64,000 nucleotides of DNA from Cryptomeria japonica (Eukaryota; Streptophyta; Pinopsida; Cupressales; Cupressaceae): the NCBI RefSeq assembly GCF_030272615.1, contig NC_081415.1, positions 422,681,757 to 422,745,756 on the forward strand, read 5' to 3'. The position numbers were made by a program, and so were the translations under genes. Below, one piece after another: positions 36,053 through 48,000 of the stretch (positions within the stretch are counted from its first letter, which is position 1; each line of letters starts with the position of its first letter). The notes under the pieces were generated by a model. It ran no database searches, was not told the origin of the DNA, and worked only from the letters and a program-made list of their open reading frames with translations.

Positions 36053-39000
36053 GTAGGCATCACATTAATATGCTTCTTGATTCTTGCTAGCTTGCAGATG
36101 ATATTTGGTAACGTGTAAACACTACTTTTTCAATGAACTCAAATCTTCATATAGTTTTTTAAAGTTTAAATTCTACATATGACTTAAGCTAGTAATTCCT
36201 TAGCATATGCATACATAGGACTTCAGCTAATACTTTCCTAACTTGTATGTTGAGGAAGTGTATTATCAAGAGAAATATACCTTCTCATAGAGTTTTTTTG
36301 ATTTTTTATGCGAAAACTGCCTCCTTTGTAACTGGAATACTTAACAGATATTGTTTTGTTCCACAATCTGTACATTTCAATGGATTTTCTTCTAAACTCA
36401 GTACCTTGATATGCTTGGTTCTTATATCTTTGTACTCTTTGGTTTTGTATCAACAGAGAGTTTTTAGAAATTATGATCCTGCTCTACATGCTCAGGCAAG
36501 AGCTCAAGAATACGTCAGGGCTCTCAATGCAACAAAATTGGATAAGGTAGAATTGTATTTTGCAACTGGATTTTTAAAACTAAAAGCATTATAATCTTGT
36601 TGGATATTGCTTATATAGAATACAGACAAGGTTTAGATATTTTGCAGAATTACTAGTTTTCCAAATTTGGTTTATTTGGTGAGTCAGATATTTGCAAAAC
36701 CATTCTTGGCAGCAATGAGTGGACACATCGATGCCATTTCCTCCATGGCAAAGGATCCGCATCACTTGAAAAACATCTTTACAGGCTCTATGGACGGAGG
36801 TATTAATAATATTGTTTCCTTTCAGTTTTTTGTTCTGTAAATTTAAATTTTCGTGTGTGTAATTGAAGCTGCATTGCTGTTACCTGGGTTTTCTTGCAAT
36901 CATGGCACATGTATTGTTTTTCAGTAATAAACTTTAACTCTTTAAAAAGCCCAAAAGTTTTCTAGACTTGATGTAATGAAATTACTTGCACAACAGAAGA
37001 ATATACTAGCAATAGCATGCAAATTCTTGATAGTCCTTGATGATAATAAGTCACTTTGAGGGGGTCAAACCTCTAAAACTCTTCAATAAGAATAGAATTC
37101 ATAATATGATGCTTAACAACTACTCACTACCTTTTATATATATATATATATATATTGGCATCATTAGGTAATATTGGTACCCTAATTCCAATGAGGCTAA
37201 CTTAGCATTCCATTTATAGTTAGGGACTTGTAAATGACTCAATTGAGGATTATGTGAGCTATACGTTGTTATTGTACGTTCCAATCATAGTTGGACTACT
37301 CACCAAGTTTTTGGCGAGTTTTTAAAAAACTCGTGAGTATTTTTCCCTAGCGAGTTTTTAGGACTTTAACTCTCCAGGAAAAACTCGCTGAAAACTCGGC
37401 GAGTTAGTGAAAAAAACTTGCCCGCTAATGAATAAAGGCGACGGCAAAAATGAGTTTCATTTCATCATTTTGTGTCTTGTATTTTGCTAAGAAGGGGAAA
37501 AACACACTCCCAAACACTTGCAAACTGATTTCCATCGATTTTTTTTTCAAGTCAATTTCATTCTCTTCATCAAAATATATACATGAAATATAACATTTAA
37601 GTATAAGAATAACTTATATTTCATGCATATATTTGCAGGATGTTTTAGTGTTGGTAACTTGGTATGTTTGCTGTTGCGCCAAAAGCTCAAGCTGTCAACG
37701 AATGTCACAAACACCAGACTTACCCAGATCCACGGGAGGCGATTAAGCCATGTCGCGAACCCCATGTTGGCACCTCCTAATTTTTGAAGAAATTTAGAGG
37801 TTGTCATATAAAATTTGCTAAAGGTATGAAAAAGTACACCACTGAAAGCTATTTGAGAAGGCCCTTTTGAAAGCTAATAAGTTGGGATCCAGTAAACTTC
37901 ATGAGAAATCACTTGGAGAATGTGTTGGACACATTCCATTAAGTCCATATATCCATCTGCAAGCTCCTACAATCAGTTTTAACATGTTTTTGATGCACCT
38001 ACTTTTAGGTGTTTGCACAAATCTGCATGGTTCACATTTCCAGGAAAGCCTGAGTAGCCTACTTTGGAGGCCTATAACTTGCACCCTGTTAATTGTCATG
38101 AGGAAATTCTTGTTCCCCTGTGTTCCTTGTAAAATTATGTACTACCCTGCTCATTTTCAGATGCCTATGATTTCATTTGACCTGTTTGCCAAAGCCAAAT
38201 CATTTGCAATTTGTTGTTTTCTGAAAATCAGACAGTGTAAAATAGCAGTTCAGTACCCTTTTTAGAATTTTGTATTTCACACCCGGTTGACTTGCAATTA
38301 AAAGTGGTAGTACACCATGACTCTCTATAGGTTTATCTACCATCTACCCAATTTGTAGCCCCCCAACTCTTCATTTGGTCAGTTTTCAAGGCTCATTCCA
38401 TATGGACTTTTCCAGTGTTGCAGAAACAACATGTAAATGGGCCACTTTGAGCATCAATATCTTTCATCCGGATGATTATTTTCTCAAACCAATTGGTCCC
38501 TGAGATTCTTTGTAGTGAAATGAGTGTGTGTGCCAGTTTCCAGCTCTTCATGATTTCATCTGATATGTTTTCAAAACTGTTTTGAAACTGGGTTTGAAGA
38601 GTTTTTTGACAGTTTTCAGTGCAGAAACAATTAAGTAGTGAACTTTGATGATTAATATCTTGCATCTTGGGAATCGTCAAGCAAAATGATTTTGTAGGGT
38701 GATTAGCAATATATCAGACTATGTGCCTATCAGATGGCACAATCTCAGGTGGCTGTTTGAATAGTTTTTGAAAGCAGTTTCCAGGGGCCTAGAGGTGGTT
38801 TTGATCATTTTTGCAAAAAAATGATAAAAATTAGTTTCCAGTGGTTAAGTCTAACATATTTTTGATCCAGATGAGTGCATAAATGGTTTTGAATCAACGC
38901 CAAGGCTCAGTTGTCTGAAAACAAAATTGTTTTTAGCTGGGCCTGCCAGGGACCCAGCTTGCCTTACCAAACAGTGAAGTTATATTTGTAGGGTTGGTGG

Positions 39001-42000
39001 TAATATTTTATTATTTTAATCATTATTCTGATTTAAATAATAACTTACGTATGGGGTAAATTGGGAAAATGGTTCAAGAAGTTATCTAATAATGTTTAAC
39101 ATTATTAAACATATTATTTGGTATTCAAAATATCATTTAAGTCATTTTATAATGATTTTAAATGAAAATGTGTATAGCATTTGGTGGGCCCGGGAAAGTT
39201 AAAAAATTAAAATCAAATATCCATGAAGAATATAAGGCCCGAGGCAAATGATAAAATAATTTGAAAGTAAATTAAAGATTTGCTTTAAGATTAACTGCCG
39301 CGCAACTTTGTTTATATCCTAGCTATTGCGTGATCGCGCAATGGGAAGTAAGGAGGCCGATATGCATTGCGGCATCGCGAGCAAGGGTTGTTGCCCTATT
39401 TGTGAGCACGACAGAGCATTGGGGTTTCACATAATGTGCAAGTGAATGGGAGCGATAAAGACATCCACCAACGGCAGTAGAGGAATTGCATTGAATGTTA
39501 TAGTTGCAGGAACGTATTTATTGAAAGAACTTTATTTTTCAAGCAAATATTGGCAGGTTAAGAGTTTGAACTCCCACGATCTTTCTTTTTATTGTATTTT
39601 GCCAACATGAGAGCTGTGGAGTAGGGTATCGACATTAGTGCTAAATTTTGAAGTCAAAATTGTTTTAAGTTTTACACAAGATGTATTTGCTGTAAGGGGG
39701 CGTTTGAATTTTTGTTCAAAGTGAATACAAATAAGAGATAAAATTAGATTCAATGCCCCTCAACCTGTGATGACATGGGAGTGTTGGAACAAGTTATATA
39801 TATTCATCAAAGCATACAAGAAAGAGGATTTTTGCTGAATACTATGGTTGCTCTGGTAAATATTTACACAAACTATGGAATCATAGACAAAGCATATAAA
39901 CTTTTTAATGTCTCAAGAGCACGGTTTGATGCCATGGAGCAGGTTATAGAAAGCCATCAATGCATAGATGATATAGGCACTTAGGCATATGTTGAAAATC
40001 ACGATGTCAAAGTAGACTGATTTTTTGCAAAAGTGGATGCGCACACATCTACAAAAATGAAGCATTAGGGGTAAAATGGTGTATTGTGGAAATGAGTTTT
40101 ACTCAGGGTAAAGTAATTGTGCATAGGAAGCAACAATGAGAAATGTTGAAAAATGCCAATTGCTTAGAGGAAAGAAGTCATATCATAACAATATTGATTT
40201 TCATTGGCTAAAATATTTTCACAAGGGACTAAATAATGCAGTAAAAAGGCTTTATATAAAATTAAGATATGGTTTTATATAGGCAAGAAGAGTTTATTCT
40301 TATTGGAAATATATTGTGAGTGAAAGAGGTAATGATGAATTGCTGTAGTAAGAAAGGTTAACAGTTTTACCGTGTATGGGTAAAATTTTGTGTTGAAAAA
40401 ATATGCCAAGTAAAATGAATGAAAGCAAAGTGGGGAGAATGGTTAATATGCACCAGTTAAATGTTTTCACCCATAAGTGAAATATTTTACAATTGAAGAA
40501 CTAGCATCAAGGAAGGAATTAATTTTCATGTGGAACTTAAGTATTGCACCAAATTTTTTTCAAGAATTAAAAAATGATTCCACATAAGTATTTACCCAGA
40601 AGTAGGAGGAATGCAATAATACTTTTTGTTAGAAAGAGATGTGTAAATGGAAAATAATGATTATTTGCAGCCAGGAATGAATTGACAGTGTGCAACAGAT
40701 AAAATGATTTCACAAAGGTAAAACATTTTCACAAAAGGCTCTGAATATGTGAAAATATGATAGGCATCTACCTATTCATGAATTAAGGGGTTTTAAGATA
40801 CTAAAAAAGAAATAAATATTTTGTCAGATGTGATATTTTCCTTGGATGTATAAAGAGAGATGGTAGTAAGTATATTATTTTATGCCAAATGAAATCATTA
40901 TATGGATAAAGTTAGCATAGATACAGGTTAAAATTTTCATTATGGAAAGGGTTTTACCCAAAGCATCTGTGTCTTTTGCATTATGAGGAGAATGTAAAGT
41001 AAAAGATATTCACAGAAAGGGTTAAAGTATTCATAGGTGAGCATTGGTTTTTAATGGCAAAAGTGAAAATATAAGTGAATTATTTTCACTACAATAGAAT
41101 GTTGTAGCAAATAAAATCTTTTTTCATGTGAAGAGTACCTCGTGAGAATAAGACAGATATTTGGTAATGAAATGGTAAAATGCAAAGTAAGTGCAGAATG
41201 TATTCACGAGAGAAGATATTTTTCAGTCCAAGCATAAAGAGAGCAAAAATGGAGAATATTTTCAGTTAGAAGATATTTTGGGAAAGTGCAGATCAGATTT
41301 TGAAAATGCAAGGATTTTTTCAGATGCAGAGAGATGAAAGAGATAGGACACATGGCATCAGTAGGGCAAATTGATGAAGACATGTGGCAAAGCAAGAGCA
41401 GATCTGAAGTCTTCTTCTCTTCTATTTATTCTTCCTTCTTCTTTGTTGTAAAAGTTCTGAAAATTTTCTCTTGTACATGGTTTGTAGGTAGTTCTTGTCT
41501 AGAGGTTTTAGATCCATGTAGTAGACTGGTTATTTTGAGCAAGCATGTAATGCATCTTGCAGAGCAATTTTTATATTGTGTCCAGTGTTCAAGTTTTTTG
41601 CAGGCATTTGAAGAATGGAATGTAAAGTGTTATGTGGTAGAAGCAGCATTTGAAATAAATGAAAATATGGTTTAGGTTTAGCTTCTCTCCATTGTATGAT
41701 TCTATCAGTTTTTGAGTGAAATCAACCAAGGGTTTATTTTATTCAGTGCATTGTTAAATGTATGTGGTTTTTTGTTTATGCTTTGGCCCAAGGGGTCAAT
41801 TAAATTGCTTGAATAGAGTTGCAGAATGATATTGCTTATACAAGGATTTAGGTAAGTAGTTCTGGATGTGAATCACTGATGAGATATGTGGTTTTTTGTT
41901 TATGCTTTGGCCCAAGGGCTCAATTAAATTACTTGAATAGAGTTGCAAAATGATATTGCTTATGCAAGGATTTAGGTAAGTAGTTCTGGATGTGAAGCAC

Positions 42001-45000
42001 TGATGAGATATATTGTAAGGCAGTGTTATCTTGGATCTAATAGCTGCTGGATAAAATCTTGTCATATGTCATTTTATGTTTTTCACAGTTTCAAGTTGCC
42101 CAATGGAATGAGGCACTAACCACAACTAGCAATTGTGCTTACAGTCAGTGTTGTCAAAATCATTAGCTCTTGCTACAAGCTTTGTTTGAATCAAAATATC
42201 TTTTATTTTGTGTATGTGTGTTTATGAGCTGAAATGTCTCATGGCTCCAGGAAGTTGAGGAACTTTCTCCTTTTCTGTTGAGCACATATGAGAAACATTA
42301 ATGTTAATAGCTTGAAGAGTTGTTCATTCTCATTACTCCACTTTAAGTTGTAGATCAATGGACGATTAGCCATCATTTAGCATCTCCTTAAATTGTTGTT
42401 GAGCCTTTTGGTGAGATTATCTGCTTTATTTAATGTTATTTACAAGTGTGGTGCAGAGATTGTAAATGCATTAAGGGATCACCCTCCTTGGTTTTGCAGA
42501 GCCTAAAGTGCAGAAGGATCTTGTATCCTTGTTAATTTGGTCCAAGTCCTTGAAATTTTTGATAATTGAGGCTGGCAACCTCATAGGAAGTGGAGAGATC
42601 AACTTGGTTGTTGCATAAGCGTAAAACCCATAATTGGGAACCAACACCCCGAAGGAGGTGCTGACAACCAAGTCAACAATCTCCCCCTCAGCACCAACTG
42701 AGGGTTTCGCACCGACGGAATGAAGGAGACCTCCCAGGATTCGAACTCATGACCCAAGGCTCTGATACCAATTATTGGTATGTTTGCCATTGCGCCAAAA
42801 GCTCGAGCTGTCAACGAACGTCACAAACACCAGACTTACCCAGATCCACAGGAGGCGGTTAAGCCATGTTGCGAACCCCAAAGGAGGTGCTAACCACCAA
42901 GTCAACATTCAGATGTCTAGGAGTTATAATGCAAATTCTAAGTTTTAGAAGATCTTTTAAATTTTCAGACTTAGTCAAATTTCAGTAATTAGTATGCTCC
43001 TATCAACATTCTTTCGCTCTCTCTATTTATCACTCACTTTATCTGCCCCGAATGTAGACCTATCTATCTCCCTTTCACTCTTCCTCTATCCCCCTCTCTA
43101 CCACTCTCCATCTCACTCCCTCCTCTCTCCCCCAAGATCTAGACCTATCTCTCTACCCCTCTCTTTCTCACCCTCGGACCCCTTCGAGGGGTGCTACCCT
43201 CAACCTAGTTTTATTTTGTAGATGCTTGGTGGCAAAGTTGGGGTGGAAATACCCAAAATCTCAAAAAATTTGCCCTCAAAATCTTATGTCAGCCTTGTAG
43301 TTCATCCAGTTGTGAGCTCAATTGGAGCTTGTTTGAGGCCGTACGCACAAAGAAGAGGAGCAAGTTAGCTCAAAAATGCCTCAATCGCCTTGTTTTTGTG
43401 CAATATAATCTTTGGCTGCACATAAGGAATGTAGAGGAAGCACTAGCTGGTCCAATTGATTTGGATGATATAGATCCTTACAGTGATTGGACATCGTAGG
43501 AGCAGCCTCCATTGTTTACAGAGGATGACATCAATGATTTGGAGAGGCAGGCTATGGAGGAGGAGGGAGGTGGATTTGGTTTCACATTGGATGACATTGA
43601 GGAGGATGAGGAGTCATTGCCAGTGCCAGGTGCAGCTAGAGGTAGAGCTACATCCAAGATGGAGGAGGGGCCACAGCTTGAGCCAGTCATACCGAGCAAG
43701 GAGGCACAATCACGCCCACAACAAACTTCTAGGACTAGACCCTCTAGTTCTACCTCTCCCCTAGTTTTCACTAGAGCTGGGAAGAGGAAGATGTAATTGT
43801 ATATATTTATTTACTTTTAGTTCGACAAAAACTATTTACTATTTTGCTTCCAGCCATTAGCATTCCTCATGAGGATGTGATTTTGCACCCACTTTGCATT
43901 TAAATATATCTAGACTCAACTTGTTTTTTTTGTGTTCTCATTTATTGACTTGTGGGATGCATCTTCTCATTGAATTTTGCAGAAAAAGTGCATTTCTAAT
44001 TAAATTTAAGCAATTTTTTAAGTTCCCGAATTTTTTGTCGAGTATTGTCCGAGTTTTCCCGAGTTTTTTTTCGAGCCTTGGCGAGTTTTTGGTTTTGGTG
44101 AGTAGTTCAACTATGGTTCCAATACACGCTATAGGATAAGGGCATAGCATGCTTCTTTCCTTAAAACTATTATTCCTTAATGTTGATGATCCTTGGATGC
44201 TGCTAGAGAACACTACAATCTTTCCACTCTGCATTTTTGCTGGCCAGATTTTTCCTCTTGATCAGACACTTTGTAACCTTTCTCGGTTGCAACCTCTTAG
44301 TGCATGTGCGAAGGATTCCCTTGGGTTCCCAAATGATAATGCCTTCCTCATCGAGCTTTGGTAGCTCTATTTGGGTTGAAAGTGTAAATTGATAAGATGG
44401 CTGCTTAATTCTGTTCTGTGCCATTGTCGTGCTCTCCTTGAGCCTAGAGAGTACCTTTTGCTGGTGCTGAATGTGTTGTTTCATTGCTTTAATCTTTTGC
44501 TGTACCTTTGAAAAAGAGGTGATGGATGGTGGATGGTACCCTAGTACTATTTGAATGGCATGATTAGGGTCTCTTTTGGGAGGCAATAGTTTTGACACAT
44601 CTACAATTGTCTACAGATTTAGTGGTGTAGGTGTTGATATTATGGTAGTGCTCGTTAACCACAGACAAACATCAGATTTGTTGCCTTCCCAACCATAGAT
44701 GATAAGCTCTTATCGTCACCCCCGAGCACACTACATATCCTTCATGTTATTGAATTCATTTCTATTGATGCAATCATGACCTTGCATATATATGAATCAA
44801 TACCTCCTAATAGATCTCAAGTCGGCCATATACTTATGGCACAATGGATAGGGTCAGACCTATATATTACAAGTTACATATGAGTCTCCCTTAGTTGCAA
44901 GTTACATTTAACTCAATCACAAGTTACACACAAGTGGTTCACCCAAATAGGGCCTGCCCCAAATTAGACTCATACAATTGAGATATCCAAATGCCAAGGC

Positions 45001-48000
45001 TGATAGGCCACTTGGCATTTTGTGCACTAGGTGGGCCCTAGAAGGGATCCAATGTAGCTACACAACAACACTCCCTCTTAGCTAGGGAGGATTCCTTTTG
45101 AATAACCAAGTCACATAGTGACTACCTCCATGGCTACTCCCATGAATAATACGTTCACCATAGCTACTCCCAAAGGGTGAACAAGCACATCATGGAATCT
45201 CTTCCATGATACCCACCATACCTATTCGCAGAGGGTGGGCTCACCATGCCTACTCGCAGAGGGTGGCTCCACCATGCCTACTCACAGAGGGTGGAACGAG
45301 GGCTCTAACCTCAGACTTCTTCCAGAGAAGAATGCATCTCCACCATGCCTACTCACAGAGGGTGGGTTGAGGGCTTTCACCTCAAACTTCTCTCAGAGAA
45401 GAATGCATTAACAAGGGATTGCTCCTCAAACTTCTTCCTCATAGAGAAGAACTCATTAATAAGGGATTGCACTTCGAAATTCTCCCTCACAGAGAAGAAC
45501 TCATTAACCAAATCTTCATGATACTGTAGCTCCCTTTGAAGATGAAATGTCAGGCTTCCTCTAAAGGTAAAGCGTGAAGCTCCCTTTGAAGCTGAAATCA
45601 ATCTTCTGACCTCTTCGTCCAAGGTTACTCCTGACGATATGACAGACTCCTCCCTGAATGCTGATTCTTCCTTTGCGAAGAAATGCAAGCAATCTTCCTT
45701 CCTTGAATGCAATCTCTGATTTGTCCTGGAAGCATTTCAGAGAGAGATAATGATAGTCAGGGGAAATGTCAATCCATGATTCACTATTCAATGATGTAGC
45801 ATGACTTAATGAAAAAATTCATGAACATTATTCAAACATAAAGAGTACTTGTCTTTTATAATTTTGCTCAGCAATGAAATTTCCATTCACTTGGATTGAT
45901 CACACCGAAACACCTAGTGATGATCTGATGGCTGCGTGGCCTTTGGCCCTCACCATCACTCATCATCCGTCCACAGTATCTGCTCTGTGCATAGCTTAAG
46001 AATCATCTGAAGAACTGCCTTTAATACCATCCACAACAAAGTGATGGGCCAACCACATAAATGCGACAGACATCCACCTTTAGTTGCAATATCATCCAGT
46101 TCGACAACATTTTTCTGTACTCTGTACTTCTTCCAGTGAAATCCAGCGGTCGCATTCTTGAGCAACCAAGACAAAGCCTTTCTACTCTTCGGAATCAAAA
46201 TTTGATCGTCGGATTGCTTCTCATAATTCAGCTCCCGATTTTGTTGAAGCGAGAAGCTACGAAAGCTTCTAGAAGCCTCTGGTTGCACAGGAGCGTTGCA
46301 GGGACTCGACCTTGAGACCACCGAAAATGCTCTATTTAGCTGAAAAATAAGGATCGCAATTCAAAGGAGTCATAAAGGGTGCTGTCACAGTCCCATATTT
46401 TGCCTTCGGACTAATAGCCCTAAAAATGACTGCATAAGAATTTTCAGTTTTGAGCTTAAATATTGATCATTTTGGTTTTATTGTGTCTATCAAATTTTAA
46501 AGTTTAGGGTTTAGGGTTCATCAAATTTTCCTAAGCCTTGTGAAGAGAAAACCCTAACCTTGTTATATTTTGTCGTTACTTTTTCCTACAAAGGCCGAGG
46601 GTTGGTTATTGTTGGCGGGGCCATTTTATTTCCTAAGCGCTAAGTTGTGTTAGACCGGTCTATCTAATGATTTTCCTAAGTCGTGTGAAAAATTTCCCTA
46701 TAGTTGATCTCATTTTAAATATTTGTGCCCGTGCCCATAATTTTTCCTAAGTCCAAAATTCTTGAGTGTTCAGCCGGTTGATAAAAGCAGAACGGATCTA
46801 ACGGTCCGCGTTTCCCCGTGGTTGAAAGTGCAGTGAAGATAAAGACCGCGGCATCACGAGATGATGCCATGTGTCTTCGGTGGAAAAGGGCAAGCTGGCG
46901 GTGTAACTTTCCAAAACCTTATGTTATCGGTTCTCAGGCGGTATGGATCGATTTACTCATGGTCCTATCAATTAGCACATGTTCTAAATGGACGGTGATG
47001 TTATGTTCTAGGCAAAAAGGTGCCCAACTTTTAAATTTGAAGAGGTTAGCGGGCACTGTGTTGAAGCAATAAAGTGCAAAGATATCTGATGGCCCACGTA
47101 TCCCCGGGATTAGAAGTTGCAAGAAGATTATGGACCGCGACATCACGAGATGATGCCACATGTCCCGGGCTGACCAGGAAGACTGACGGTGGGGCCGCTG
47201 ACAGCGTTGGGTTAAGAGCTGTTATGGCACTGATTTGTCATGGTTTTTATGGGTCCACAAGTACCGATGGAAGGTAAATTGGCACATTGATCAATAATGA
47301 TCGTTTGATTTGCCAGGCTGGGCAGGATCTGCGACTGAGTTTCAAACTGATTTTAAAAAGGGTCATTAGAGGTATTGGCTGTAGCCTGCGCAGGAAAGAT
47401 AGGATGAGCAGGATGTAGACTTGTGGAAGGTCTTTGTTGGGTAAAGGACTGATTAGACAAGTAAGGATGATATCTCAGAGGCGTGAATGGATTGGGATAG
47501 TTTTGAGGTTTAGATATGACGGATCACGGGTTCCTCGATGAAGTCAGAGATTTCTTGTCAACAGAGGTTCAGAAGCAGAAGACTGTACGCTCAATAAGGA
47601 ATAAGATCAGAACAAAATCATTCGCGCAAGGTGAACATATGCAAGTGGCAATGGAGTGATGGCCTAGAGATGACAATGACCTGAGTTGTAGGCATGCTTG
47701 CAGGAATCCATAGCTGGCAAGATGAGCAGAAAATATCAGGATGATGATTCTTCACATGGATTAGCACCACCATTTTGAGTTGAATTCTGATTATAAATTT
47801 ACTAGGATGGTGATAAAAGGGTAGAAAAGGATACAAACTTCTTCATTTTCTGAGAGTGGTTTTTCATCAGTAAAGAAGATGGTGTTTGAACAGAATTATG
47901 CATGGAGTTTTTGCATGTTTTTTGACATTGGATGGATGTTTTTTCTCTGGGATGAGGTTGCTCATTGTCAGAGAGGTTGTGAAAGTTCAGAGGGGGTGTG

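Larger units (their letters stand above)
37286..44115 (+). mobile_element. 6.8-kb hAT transposon remnant with nested insertions
   Basis: It is flanked by a perfect 8-bp duplication gttccaat (37278-37285 and 44116-44123). Terminal inverted repeats are CATAGTTGGACTACTCACCA on the left and CATAGTTGAACTACTCACCA as the complement of the right end. Inside each end lie clustered GCGAGTTTTT/AAAACTCGC motifs. The right part encodes the C-terminal piece of a hAT transposase on the plus strand (43221-43796). The rest of the transposase is not visible, and the interior holds retroelement-derived and gene-derived sequence, so it is a dead, enlarged copy. Confidence 0.88.

Noticed and set aside
46500-46522. 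TTTAGGGTTTAGGG, plant-telomere-like
   Set aside because: Only two units; expected by chance in this much AT-rich sequence.
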